A DNA stretch of 45,113 bases from DATAXP01 sp036272935 (GCA_036272935.1 DATAXP010000081.1:1-45113); one strand, 5' to 3'; positions 32,918 to 41,240 are shown, counted from the stretch's first letter. Numbers and translations: made by a program. The notes: generated from the sequence alone by a model not told the origin.

Positions 32918-33487
32918 CTAAGACTTCTTCGCCAGCTCGGCTTCCACCGCGGCAATCACTTCGGGCGATTCAGGACTGGTGCCGGGGTCGAATCGCGCCA
33001 CCACCTGGCCGTCGCGACCGATCAGGAACTTCTCGAAATTCCACGTGATCGGGCCGGCGAATTTGGGATTTGTCTTCGGCGACGTGAGGTATGCGTAGAG
33101 CGGAACGATGCCATCACCTTCGACCGCCACCTTGCTGAACATGTCGAAGTCGACCCCATAGTTCTTCCTGCAGAACTGCGCGATCTCGGCATTCGTGCCA
33201 GGCTCTTGTTGGCCGAACTCGTTGGCTGGGAAGCCGAGCACCGCAAGCCCCTGACCCTTGTACTTGCCGTACAGGCCCTCAAGGTTGGCGTATTGATCGG
33301 TGTAGCCACACTGGCTGGCAACGTTGACGATCAGTACCACGCGACCTTTGTACTTGGCCAGGTCGACCGGCTTGCCGTCGATGCTTTTCATCTGAAAGTC
33401 GAGCGGCGACTTCGGCTCATCGGCCCGCGCGATCCCAGCAGCCAGCGCAACGATCGTCACGAGGAACAGCAAAACGGCGTGACTCAT
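32918..33487 (-). CDS. Exported glutathione peroxidase family protein (Cys type)
   Basis: Reduces hydroperoxides with thiol donors, in bacteria usually thioredoxin-like rather than glutathione. The 189-residue protein has a signal peptide (LLFLVTIVALAAGIARA, cleavage about residue 22) and so acts in the periplasm. The catalytic set is Cys60 (VASQCGYT), Gln94 (FPANEFGQQEPG) and Trp149-Asn150 (ITWNFEKFL). A Cys at residue 106 (QFCRKNYG) could be the resolving Cys of a thioredoxin-dependent enzyme. It converges on the permease across the double-hairpin element. Confidence 0.92.
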   Translation of the reverse strand: MSHAVLLFLVTIVALAAGIARADEPKSPLDFQMKSIDGKPVDLAKYKGRVVLIVNVASQCGYTDQYANLEGLYGKYKGQGLAVLGFPANEFGQQEPGTNAEIAQFCRKNYGVDFDMFSKVAVEGDGIVPLYAYLTSPKTNPKFAGPITWNFEKFLIGRDGQVVARFDPGTSPESPEVIAAVEAELAKKS

Positions 33488-33584
33488 GGCCTCACCTTGG
33501 TTCGACGAAAGGGTCGCTTGATTACACTTCCGAAACGCTACTCGCCGGGCGTGCCGTTGTCAAAGAACGGCGGACGAGCCGGCA

Positions 33585-33685
33585 TTGAACCGCAGAGAGC
33601 GCAGAGGGACGTGGAGGCGGCAGAGAGTTTGGGAGAGGCTCTTTTTTTCTTCCTCTCCGCGTTCTCTGCGCCCTGTGCGGTTCAA
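33585..33685. repeat. Imperfect inverted repeat with TTGAACCGCAGAG arms
   Basis: Arms TTGAACCGCAGAGAGCGCAG and CTGCGCCCTGTGCGGTTCAA flank about 60 bp (with a T-run) between the divergent peroxidase and SMP-30/esterase genes. The 'ACCGCAGAG...CTCTGCGGTT' element is a common dispersed type in planctomycetes and other bacteria (general knowledge). No transposase is present, so it is non-autonomous. Confidence 0.72.
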
Positions 33686-33761
33686 TTCTTTCCGCTGGCT
33701 AGCCGCTGTGGTTAAGATGCTGTCTCGGTATCGCATCCGTTCACCCTGTATCTGCATTCCC

Positions 33762-35477
33762 ATGAAATCCATCGCGCTGTTTGCGATCGTCGTTTCGTTT
33801 TGCGTTCCAGCTTTTGCCGGGCCGTTGGTCGATCAATCGTCGCCGCTGGAAACGGTGTCGACCGAGTTTGCCATGTGCGATGGCCCCGCGTGGGACGGCG
33901 TGAACACACTGTATGTGCCCGATGTGAAGGGCGGCAAGTTGTATCGTCTCACCGGCAAGGGCGACAAACTGCAAGTAGTGCTCGACGATGCCGGGCGGAT
34001 CAGCGCGACGTTCTACGACCATGGTCGGCTTTACTTATCGGACAACGGCGAGAGCCAGATTGCGCGGCTCAAGGGTCGCGAGAAGATTCGGCTCGGCGGA
34101 CAAGACAAGAACGCCAAGCCGCCAGCCAGGCCGAACGATCTGGTCGTCGACAACCGGCGCGGCATCTATTACACGCTCACCGGCCAAGGGCAGGTGATCT
34201 ACCTGGCGGCCGATGGCAAGCAGACCGTCGCGGTCGAAAAGATCGACACGCCCAACGGGCTGATTCTCTCGCCCGACGAGAAGACGCTGTACGTCGCCTC
34301 GTACGTGCCGAAGAAGATCTGGGCGTACGACGTAACCGCTCCTGGCAAGTTAGGACCGGGGCACGAGTTTGCCGCGATGGATACTGGCCCCGAAAAAGGT
34401 GCCGACGGCATGACGATCGACCGTGCCGGCAACGTCTACTGTTGCGGACCGAGCGACATCTGGGTTTGGAGCCCCGGCGGCAAATTGGTCGAAAAGATCA
34501 CGCCGCCGACACGGCCGATCAACTGCGCCTTCGGTGGCAGCGACATGCAGTCGCTGTACATCACCGGCCTCGGCGGCTTGTATCGCCAGGCGATGCGCAT
34601 CAGCGGCCGTTCGCCGCAGCCGCCGCTCACCAGCGAGGACCAGCCGAACGACCCGAATAAGCTCTCGACCGTACTGCCGGCGAATGTCACGCCGCTGTTC
34701 GACGTGCCGTATGCTCAATACGGCGATCGCAAGTTGCTGGCCGACATTTTTGTCCCCAACGATAGGCCGGCACCGCGGCCGACGCTCGTCATCGTGCATG
34801 GCGGCGGCTGGGTGAAAGGCGATAAGGTGAAGTTCCGCACGTTGGCGCTGGCGCTTGCCGCGCGCGGCTACGTGACGGCGGCGATCGAGTACCGGCTCGC
34901 CGGCGAGGCGCCGTTTCCGGCAGCCATTCAAGATTGCAACGCCGCAGTGCGGTTCCTACGCGCCAAGGCCCAGCGATTCAACGTCGACCCCGAGCGGATC
35001 GGCGCCGTGGGCGGATCGGCCGGCGGCCACCTCGTCGGTCTCATGGCTGCGGCACCGAACGTCGCCGAGTTGCAAGGCGATGGCGGCAACACTGGCCAAT
35101 CGTCTCGCATCGCCGCGGCGGTGGTGATGGCCGGGCCGATGGAGATCGCCACCGGCAACGTCGCCGAGAGCTCGCGCACCGGCAAGGCATTTGCCAACGC
35201 ATTCTTCGGCGGCAGCGTCGACGAAAAACAAGAACTGTACGAATTGGCCTCGCCGATCGCGCACTTCACGAAAGACACGCCGCCGATCTTATTTCAGACC
35301 GGCGAACTTGATAATCCGCAGCGCGATGCCACAGCGATCGAGAAGCTGAAGTCTCTCGGCGTCTGGACCGAACAGAAAGTGTATCCCGGCGGCAAGCATG
35401 GCTGCTGGAATCAACCCGCCTACCTGCCGACGATGGTCGACGACATCGACGCATTCTTTCAGCAGCACATGAAGTAA
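33762..35477 (+). CDS. Secreted SMP-30/gluconolactonase-alpha/beta-hydrolase fusion
   Basis: I chose the ATG at 33762 because MKSIALFAIVVSFCVPAFAG is a clear signal peptide; the frame upstream runs through the repeat at 33585. The 571-residue protein has an SGL beta-propeller (about 20-285). Its landmarks are CDGPAWDGVNTLYVPD, RPNDLVVDNRRGIYYT, TPNGLILSPDEKTLYVAS and MTIDRAGNVYCCG. An alpha/beta-hydrolase (about 310-571) follows, with oxyanion VHGGGWVKGDK, nucleophile GGSAGG, and Asp and His candidates in FQTGELDNP and GGKHGCWN. This is the BD-FAE/carbohydrate-esterase type. A lactonase/esterase acting on plant- or algal-derived sugar esters is likely; the fusion may couple deacylation with lactone opening (inference). 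Confidence 0.9.
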   Translation: MKSIALFAIVVSFCVPAFAGPLVDQSSPLETVSTEFAMCDGPAWDGVNTLYVPDVKGGKLYRLTGKGDKLQVVLDDAGRISATFYDHGRLYLSDNGESQIARLKGREKIRLGGQDKNAKPPARPNDLVVDNRRGIYYTLTGQGQVIYLAADGKQTVAVEKIDTPNGLILSPDEKTLYVASYVPKKIWAYDVTAPGKLGPGHEFAAMDTGPEKGADGMTIDRAGNVYCCGPSDIWVWSPGGKLVEKITPPTRPINCAFGGSDMQSLYITGLGGLYRQAMRISGRSPQPPLTSEDQPNDPNKLSTVLPANVTPLFDVPYAQYGDRKLLADIFVPNDRPAPRPTLVIVHGGGWVKGDKVKFRTLALALAARGYVTAAIEYRLAGEAPFPAAIQDCNAAVRFLRAKAQRFNVDPERIGAVGGSAGGHLVGLMAAAPNVAELQGDGGNTGQSSRIAAAVVMAGPMEIATGNVAESSRTGKAFANAFFGGSVDEKQELYELASPIAHFTKDTPPILFQTGELDNPQRDATAIEKLKSLGVWTEQKVYPGGKHGCWNQPAYLPTMVDDIDAFFQQHMK

Positions 35478-35573
35478 CGGTAATCGACCGCTCGCCAGCG
35501 GGCGTTGACCCGCCGAAACCATCGGCTTAGAGTGGGTTTTTACGCGCCTTCTTGCCGTCTGCGTTGAGTGTCG

Positions 35574-36341
35574 ATGCTCGCTAAGCGTGTCATTCCTTGC
35601 CTGGATGTCGACCGCGGACGCGTGGTGAAGGGGACCAACTTCGTGCAGTTGCGCGATGCCGGCGACCCGGTCGCGGTGGCAGCCCGGTACGAGGCCGACG
35701 GTGCCGACGAGCTGGTGTTTCTCGATATCTGTGCCAGCCACGAAGGTCGCGACATCATGCTCGACATGGTCCGCCGGGTGGCTGAGACGGTGTTCATGCC
35801 GTTCACGGTCGGCGGCGGCATCCGCACGCTCGACGATGCGACGGCACTCATCAAGGCTGGGGCCGAGAAGGTGAGCATCAACTCGGCGGCCGTGCGGACG
35901 CCCAAGCTCGTCAGCGAGGTGGCCCGAAAGTTCGGCAGTTGTGCCACGGTGGTGAATATCGACCCGAAGCGGGTGTGGCGCGACGGCCGCGAGGTCTGGG
36001 AGGTGCACATCAACGGGGGCCGGGTGCCGACGGGGCTCGAGGCGGTGGCCTGGGCCAAGGAAGCGGAGCGGCTGGGTGCCGGCGAAATCGTGCTCACCTG
36101 CATGGATGCCGACGGCACGAAAAACGGGTACGATTTAGAGATCACCGCCGCGGTCAGCCAGGCGGTGTCGATCCCCGTGGTGGCAAGCGGGGGGGCGGGC
36201 CGGCCGGAACATCTGGCCGATGCGATCCTGGTGGGCAAGGCCGACGCGGCGCTGGCCGCTGGGATGTTTCACTTTGGTGAGTATACGATTCAGCAAACCA
36301 AGCAAGTGATGGCCGAGCGGGGAGTGCCCGTGAGGCTGTGA
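35574..36341 (+). CDS. hisF: Imidazole glycerol phosphate synthase, cyclase subunit
   Basis: HisF cyclises PRFAR with ammonia from HisH to give imidazole glycerol phosphate and AICAR. I use the ATG at 35574 (MLAKRVIPCLDVD); a GTG two codons upstream is the alternative. The 255-residue TIM barrel has catalytic Asp11 (CLDVDRGRVVKG) and the second catalytic Asp in TCMDADGTKNGYD. The phosphate-binding segments are FTVGGGIRT and VVASGGAGRPEHL. There is no hisH or other his gene nearby. A hairpin follows at 36349-36366. Confidence 0.96.
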   Translation: MLAKRVIPCLDVDRGRVVKGTNFVQLRDAGDPVAVAARYEADGADELVFLDICASHEGRDIMLDMVRRVAETVFMPFTVGGGIRTLDDATALIKAGAEKVSINSAAVRTPKLVSEVARKFGSCATVVNIDPKRVWRDGREVWEVHINGGRVPTGLEAVAWAKEAERLGAGEIVLTCMDADGTKNGYDLEITAAVSQAVSIPVVASGGAGRPEHLADAILVGKADAALAAGMFHFGEYTIQQTKQVMAERGVPVRL

Positions 36342-36348
36342 GGCGAGC

Positions 36349-36366
36349 GGGGGCAGTTATGCCCCC
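36349..36366 (+). terminator. Hairpin after hisF
   Basis: GGGGGCA-GTTA-TGCCCCC lies 8 bp after the hisF stop. It has no T-tract, so it is at best a weak intrinsic terminator or a 3'-end stabiliser. Confidence 0.45.
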
Positions 36367-36458
36367 GGTAGCGCGACGCAATGTACAGGCGCCGAGTTAC
36401 CGGGGCGTTGACACACCCCGCCCGCCAGACCACTGACAACGGACTATCGACGAATACC

Positions 36459-37643
36459 ATGGCACACGTCGCAACCGCCGATCCGATGGCCGCCCCCGTT
36501 TCTTCCGCCGAGGCGCTGGCTGCAAAGTTCATCGCTAAGAAGGAAGAGCTGGAGATCGACTCGCTGTACCGGGTGTTGGTCCGCAACAAGGGAAGCGACC
36601 TGCACATGAAGGTCGGCCGGCCGCCAATCCTGCGCGTCAACGGCACGCTGCGCGAAATGAAGCGACCGGCGCTCACCGACGAGGAAATGGTGCGGCTCTG
36701 CTTTCCGATGCTCAACGAGCGCAATCGCCGCATCTTTGAGGAAACCGGCGGAGCCGACTTCGCCTACTCGATCGAGGTCGACGGCACGCCGTGGCGATTC
36801 CGCGTGAACCTATTGCAGCAGCTTGGGCACGTCGGCCTGGTGGCACGGCGCGTGAACCAGTGGATTCCCGACTTCGAAGGACTTTACCTGCCGGAGGGGA
36901 TGGTCGACCTGTGCAAGTTTCATCAGGGGATGGTGCTGCTGGCCGGCGTCACCGGCAGTGGCAAGAGCACGACGATCGCGTCGATGCTGAACTGGATCAA
37001 CAAAAACCACAGCAAGCACATCCTGACGCTTGAAGACCCGATCGAGTTCGTGTTCACCGAGGAAAAGTGCCTGATCAACCAGCGCGAGATCGGTCTGGAC
37101 GTGAAGGACTTCGGCCTGGGCATGAAGCATGCCGTGCGTGAAGACCCCGACGTGATGCTGGTGGGCGAAATGCGTGACGAGGAAACGTTCCTCACCGCCA
37201 TCCACGCTGCCGAGACCGGGCACCTGGTGTTCGGCACCATCCACGCCTCGAGCGCACCGAGCACCATCGGCCGCATTCTCGACCTGTTCCCGCAGTCGAT
37301 GCACTCCAGCCTGCGCAGCGCGATCGCCATGAACATGAAAGCGATCGTGGCCCAGAAGCTGTTGCCGAGCATCAAGGAGGGGGTCGGGCGCGTGCCGACG
37401 GTCGAGATCATGACGTTCAATTCCACGGTGCGCAAGATGCTGCTGGAGGAGAAGGACGAGAAGCTGCCCGACGTGATTCGCATGTGCGCGAAGGAAGGGA
37501 TGCAGGATTTCACCATGAGCCTCAAGGACCTCGTGGACAAGGAGCTGATCGACCGGGCGACCGCGTTCGAGGTGGCGCCGAACGTCGAGGCGTTGAAGAT
37601 GGCGCTGAAAGGGATCGCTGTTTCGCAACCTGGAATTCTTTAA
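36459..37643 (+). CDS. PilT-like secretion/twitching ATPase
   Basis: I start at the ATG at 36459 (MAHVATADPM); 26 further codons are open upstream but overlap the hisF hairpin region. The 394-residue protein has the N-terminal PilT domain (LVRNKGSDLHMKVGRPPILRVNGTLREMKR). Walker A is GVTGSGKSTT, the Asp box LTLEDPIEFV and Walker B VMLVGEMRDEE. The His box is AETGHLVFGTIHASSA. All ATPase residues are intact. The C-terminal region (FNSTVRKMLLEE, EGMQDFTMSLKDLV) is of PilT type. In type IV pili, PilT retracts the pilus. Here the next genes are a degenerate GspE/PilB paralogue and a CvpA-like protein; no pilin or PilC is in the window. Confidence 0.93.
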   Translation: MAHVATADPMAAPVSSAEALAAKFIAKKEELEIDSLYRVLVRNKGSDLHMKVGRPPILRVNGTLREMKRPALTDEEMVRLCFPMLNERNRRIFEETGGADFAYSIEVDGTPWRFRVNLLQQLGHVGLVARRVNQWIPDFEGLYLPEGMVDLCKFHQGMVLLAGVTGSGKSTTIASMLNWINKNHSKHILTLEDPIEFVFTEEKCLINQREIGLDVKDFGLGMKHAVREDPDVMLVGEMRDEETFLTAIHAAETGHLVFGTIHASSAPSTIGRILDLFPQSMHSSLRSAIAMNMKAIVAQKLLPSIKEGVGRVPTVEIMTFNSTVRKMLLEEKDEKLPDVIRMCAKEGMQDFTMSLKDLVDKELIDRATAFEVAPNVEALKMALKGIAVSQPGIL

Positions 37644-37650
37644 GACGTCG

Positions 37651-37676
37651 TTTAGCCGGCGAGCTTGCTCGCCGCG
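37651..37676. repeat. Palindromic repeat, family A (copy 2)
   Basis: TTTAGCCGGCGA, GCTTG, CTCGCCGCG: a hairpin with stem CGGCGAGC/GCTCGCCG. It is identical to the copy at 7104-7129 at 24 of 26 positions. It lies 8 bp after the PilT-like gene. Confidence 0.7.
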
Positions 37677-37726
37677 CGGTCGCCGCAGACGGCCGAGTCG
37701 CAAGCGTCACTACCAATCCGGCGCCT

Positions 37727-39532
37727 ATGGCACGCATCGCCCTGATCATCTTCGCCGCCGCTGCGCTGGGGGTCTGCGCCGAGACGCCGGTGCTGGCGCA
37801 GACGAGCGGCGAAAACTGGCCGGCCAATCTCGACCAGTTGATGAACCTGAACGACCCGGCGAAGTTTCCGCGCGGCACCGGGGGATATTTCGGCATCGTC
37901 AAGCTGGTGCTGTGCGTAGGCGTTTTCGTGGGCTGGGTCCGCTCGACCGATTGGATCAACACCGACGCCATTCGCCGCAAGGGGGCCTTTGCCCGCTGGA
38001 ACATGATCGCCACGTTCGCCTTTCTAGGCGCGGCGCTGGTGGCGTGGCTGATCGACGTGTCGATTCTCTTGACGCTGCCGGTGCTGTTGGCCGGGTGGAT
38101 CGCGCCGCTGGCCGTCTACGTGGTGCAACGAAACAAGGAGGCCGACCTGGGGGACCAGGTTTTCACTCCCGATCACGTCCGCGGCTTGCTCGCCCCACAC
38201 CTGAAGCGCATCGGCATCAAGTTGCCGACCGCCGCGCCGGGTCAGCCGCGCAGGACGAAGAACAGCCCGCCGCCATTGGACTACAAGGCTCAGGGGGCGG
38301 CAGCCGAGATCGAGAACCAGGCGAACCTGCTCAAGGCCAAGCAGTCGCCCGGCTTCAACGAGACCGGCAACCTGCTGCTCGACGTGCTGGCGAAGCGCGC
38401 CACGGGGGTGATGCTCGACTTCACGCGCGAAGCGACCGCAGTGCGCTATCAGATCGATAGCATCTGGACCGACGTCGGCACGCGCGATCGTCCCACGGGC
38501 GATGCGATGCTGGTGGTCGTCAAGACACTGGCGGCGCTCAAACCCGAGGAGCGCGCCGCCCGACAGAAGGGGACGTTCGGCATTCAGAAGGAAAAGCAGA
38601 AGTTCCAATGCCGCGTCGTCTCGATGGGCACAAAAACCGGCGAGCGGGCAATCGTGCAGATCGACGACGGCCGCGCCCGCAAGAGCAAGCTCGCCGACAT
38701 CGGCATGCGCGAAAAGCTGCAAAACGATCTCAAAACAGTGCTCGGCGAAAAGCAGGGCTTCGTCGTCGTCTCGGCTCCGCCCAGTGGCGGCATGACGACG
38801 ATCCTCTCGGCCACAGCCAGCGCGGTCGACCGTTTCATGCGCAACGCCGCCGGCCTCGAAGACGCCACGAACAAGGACCTCGAAGTCGAGAACGTTCCGA
38901 TCAAGACGTATGGGCCCGGCGAAAGCGCGGCTGAAATGCTCGCGCAGCTCGTGCGCACCTATCCCGATGTGATCGTTGTCCCCGAGTTGAACGATCCCAA
39001 GGTGGTCGGCATTTTGTGCGACAGCGTCGCCGAAGACCGCCTGATCATCGGTGGCATCCGGGCACGCGACGCTGCCGAGTCGCTGCTGCGCGTGCTGGCC
39101 TTGAAGGTGCCGATGAAGCAGTTCGTGCCGGTGGTCAGCGCTGCGGTGAATCAACGGTTGGTGCGCAAGCTCTGCGACAGCTGCAAGGAGGCATACACGC
39201 CGACGCCGCAGATGATTCAGCAATTGCGCCTGCCGGCCGACAAGGTCACGTCGTTCTATCGTCCGCCGCAGCCGACGCCCGACGATCCAAAGCCGAAGCT
39301 TTGCCCCGATTGCAACAGTACGGGGTATTGTGGCGTGACCGGCCTCTTCGAGGTGCTCGTTGTCAACGACGGCGTGCGCAGGGCGCTGCTGACCAAGCCG
39401 ACGGTCGAAAGCGTGCGGCAAGCCGCGCAAAAAGCCGGCATGCGCACGCTCCAAGAAGAGGGTATTCTGATGGTTGCCCAGGGAATCACGTCGCTGCCGG
39501 AACTAAAGCGCGCCCTCACCGAGAAGGAGTGA
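37727..39532 (+). CDS. Membrane-anchored GspE/PilB-family protein with degenerate ATPase motifs
   Basis: I start at the ATG at 37727, which gives the signal-like MARIALIIFAAAALGVCAETPVLAQ. The 601-residue protein has three further hydrophobic segments (within about residues 45-135). A GspE-like N2 domain (GFNETGNLLLDVLAKRATGVMLDF...) and a C-terminal ATPase-like domain follow. The latter aligns end to end with GspE/PilB but the motifs are broken. Walker A is APPSGGMTT (Lys replaced by Met), the Asp box VEDP is VENV, Walker B is VVPELND, and the His box TLHTND is GIRARD. The tetra-Cys site is retained (KLCDSCKEAY, LCPDCNSTGYCG). It is probably an ATP-hydrolysis-dead, membrane-tethered paralogue, perhaps a scaffold for the PilT-like protein encoded upstream (inference). 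There is a 83-bp gap with one repeat between the two genes. Confidence 0.85.
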   Translation: MARIALIIFAAAALGVCAETPVLAQTSGENWPANLDQLMNLNDPAKFPRGTGGYFGIVKLVLCVGVFVGWVRSTDWINTDAIRRKGAFARWNMIATFAFLGAALVAWLIDVSILLTLPVLLAGWIAPLAVYVVQRNKEADLGDQVFTPDHVRGLLAPHLKRIGIKLPTAAPGQPRRTKNSPPPLDYKAQGAAAEIENQANLLKAKQSPGFNETGNLLLDVLAKRATGVMLDFTREATAVRYQIDSIWTDVGTRDRPTGDAMLVVVKTLAALKPEERAARQKGTFGIQKEKQKFQCRVVSMGTKTGERAIVQIDDGRARKSKLADIGMREKLQNDLKTVLGEKQGFVVVSAPPSGGMTTILSATASAVDRFMRNAAGLEDATNKDLEVENVPIKTYGPGESAAEMLAQLVRTYPDVIVVPELNDPKVVGILCDSVAEDRLIIGGIRARDAAESLLRVLALKVPMKQFVPVVSAAVNQRLVRKLCDSCKEAYTPTPQMIQQLRLPADKVTSFYRPPQPTPDDPKPKLCPDCNSTGYCGVTGLFEVLVVNDGVRRALLTKPTVESVRQAAQKAGMRTLQEEGILMVAQGITSLPELKRALTEKE

Positions 39533-39539
39533 ACGCCGT

Positions 39540-39583
39540 CCGATTTCGTGATTCGTCAATCGAAACTCGTCATTCGTCATTTA
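39540..39583. repeat. Short degenerate direct repeats (ATTCGTCAT type)
   Basis: TCGTGATTCGTCAATCG then CTCGTCATTCGTCATTTA: four ATTCGTCA-like units in the gap between the GspE-like and CvpA-like genes. Low complexity; a non-coding dispersed type. Confidence 0.5.
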
Positions 39584-39589
39584 CCGCTC

Positions 39590-40174
39590 ATGGCCGTCAT
39601 TTTTCCGATCACGCTCGTCTTGCTGATGGTCGTCGTCGTGGCGTTTCGCCAGGCTTACGGCTTTTGGAGCAATCTGATCATGCTCGGCAACACGATCGTC
39701 GCGGCGCTGGTGGCGACGAACTACTTCGAGCTGCTGGCGGGCTTGCTCGCGGGCATCGCGTCGTTCTTGCAGTACTACGCCGACTTCATCGCCATTTGGG
39801 TGATCTTCGCCGTGACGGTATTTGTGCTGAAGGCTGTGACCGACATCGTGTCGCGCTACAGCGTTAGGTTCCCGAAGCCGCTGGAGCTGGCCGGAAATTA
39901 TCTCTCGGTGCTGGCCCTCGGCTGGGTGCTAGTCTGCTTCGCGGCGATGACCGTGCACCTGTCGCCGTTGGGACGCAACGCGTTCGCCGGCGGCTTCAAG
40001 CCGGAGAGCGCCAACTTCTGGGGCTTCGCCCCCGACCGGCTGTGGCTGGGCTTCGCGCAGCGCACCAGCCAGGGAGCGCTCGGCGGAAACGTGTTCGATC
40101 CGAAGGGAGACCTGATGCTCCGCTACGCCGCCCGCCGTGAACAATCCGACCGCCCGCCACCGAAGACGCCGTAG
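39590..40174 (+). CDS. CvpA-like multi-helix membrane protein
   Basis: I chose the ATG at 39590 (MAVIFPITLVLLMVVVV) because the preceding 14 codons are encoded by the short repeats. The 194-residue protein has four or five membrane helices with the spacing of CvpA (colicin V production) proteins. Their landmarks here are FWSNLIMLGNTIVAALVATNYFELLA, YADFIAIWVIFAVTVFVLKAVTD, and LELAGNYLSVLALGWVLVC. A soluble C-terminal tail (about 65 residues, PRQ-rich end) follows. CvpA proteins influence membrane permeability and stress survival; the biochemical role is unknown. It follows the GspE-like gene by 57 bp and is likely co-transcribed with it. Confidence 0.75.
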   Translation: MAVIFPITLVLLMVVVVAFRQAYGFWSNLIMLGNTIVAALVATNYFELLAGLLAGIASFLQYYADFIAIWVIFAVTVFVLKAVTDIVSRYSVRFPKPLELAGNYLSVLALGWVLVCFAAMTVHLSPLGRNAFAGGFKPESANFWGFAPDRLWLGFAQRTSQGALGGNVFDPKGDLMLRYAARREQSDRPPPKTP

Positions 40175-40394
40175 CTGCGACGCTATCTCCCGTCGCCACC
40201 GCACCACGTACTCTGGCGAATTTCCTGCGTTATCAGCCCGCGTAGCATCAGGCGTAGGGGTCAACTCCGGCAATGGGCGTGCGTTGAACACTCCGCTTCG
40301 GTACGATATTGACGCCGCGCGACGGATGTCGAACGATTTCGAGTTCGCGCCGGCGTCGGCCCGGTTGCAAAAAGCAGGGTTTCGTGGTGCGCCG

Positions 40395-40730
40395 ATGATC
40401 AAGCAAAGCGATTCACTCGGCGCGGACCTCGCGGCGGCGATTGCGAAGGTTGCCGACCCGACGCTGGTTGTACTTTTTGGGTCGCGCGCGCGCGGGCAAG
40501 CAAACGACAGGTCCGACATCGATCTGCTCGTCATTCAAGACCCCGAGAAACGGCGTGCCTCGACCCGCCGCGCGGAAATCGGCCGCATTCGTCGCGCGCT
40601 GCCTCGTGTCGGCTGCCCTGTCGACCTCCTGCTGTTCACACCGCAGGAGGTTGAACATTGGCGTAGTGCTCGGAATCACGTGATCGCTGAGGCCCTTGAA
40701 AGGGGCGTCGTCATTTATGAGCGACCGTGA
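40395..40730 (+). CDS. mntA: MntA-type minimal nucleotidyltransferase (antitoxin)
   Basis: The 111-residue protein from the ATG at 40395 has the MNT signature GSRARGQANDRSDIDLLV (GS-x10-D-x-D, residues 29-43; metal Asp41 and Asp43). The third acidic position is likely in CPVDLLLF. In characterised pairs MntA adds AMP to a tyrosine of the HepT toxin and silences it. Start choice: an in-frame ATG at 40326 would add 23 residues without homology, and no good ribosome binding site is seen before either. The next gene overlaps its end by 14 bases. Confidence 0.88.
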   Translation: MIKQSDSLGADLAAAIAKVADPTLVVLFGSRARGQANDRSDIDLLVIQDPEKRRASTRRAEIGRIRRALPRVGCPVDLLLFTPQEVEHWRSARNHVIAEALERGVVIYERP

Positions 40731-41133
40731 CCACGCACGCGCGCTGCTTGAAATGTCGCGCAGCGATCTGAACGCGTTGCGTGGAATGCAGCATCCGTCG
40801 CTGTTCGGTAAAGACTTCTTTTCCGACGAAATCTTCGGCTTCCATGCCCAACAAGCGGTCGAAAAAGCGCTCAAGGCGTGGCTGGCCTTCAAATCCGTGA
40901 GGTATTCGCACACGCACGATCTCCAGGCCTTGATCGACGCCGTCGAAGATTCGGGCGAAGATGCCGACTGGCTGCGAGAGATGGTGGACTTAAACCCGTT
41001 TGCCGTACAGTACCGCTACGAAAGTGTCGACGAGGAAGAGGAGGCTATCGACAGAACGTCGGTCCTTGCGCAAGCCCGAATGGTCTTCGACCACGTTGCC
41101 GGTGCGATGGGCGAGCCTCCGTCGAGCGATTGA
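40717..41133 (+). CDS. hepT: HEPN-domain ribonuclease toxin (HepT-like)
   Basis: The 138-residue protein from the ATG at 40717 overlaps the mntA end by 14 bases, and GAAAGGGG is 12 bases upstream. HEPN features are FHAQQAVEKALKAWLAF (the hydrophobic helix), followed by RYSHTHDL, which contains the RX4H RNase motif (Arg62, His67). HEPN toxins cleave RNA when not modified by their MNT partner. The Tyr beside the motif (Tyr63) is a plausible AMPylation target. The overlap, order (MNT first) and motifs support a working toxin-antitoxin operon. Confidence 0.86.
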   Translation: MSDRDHARALLEMSRSDLNALRGMQHPSLFGKDFFSDEIFGFHAQQAVEKALKAWLAFKSVRYSHTHDLQALIDAVEDSGEDADWLREMVDLNPFAVQYRYESVDEEEEAIDRTSVLAQARMVFDHVAGAMGEPPSSD

Positions 41134-41240
41134 TGTCCGCCATCTTTGAGAATTGCCATCGAAAGGAATCTCCAATGGGACAACGCGAACCTGCGACGCG
41201 CGCGGAGCGGCGAAATCCTTGATGTTGGATGCCACGACGC

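Noticed and set aside
36349..36366. Strong rho-independent terminator after hisF
   Set aside because: The hairpin is good but no T-tract follows, so it was given low confidence.
38024..39454. 476-codon minus-strand frame opposite the GspE-like gene
   Set aside because: Antisense shadow, His/Arg-rich, no family features.
41175..41222. 15-codon frame with an AAAGGA site after hepT
   Set aside because: Too short to support, no similarity recognised, and it ends in sequence without further coding signal.
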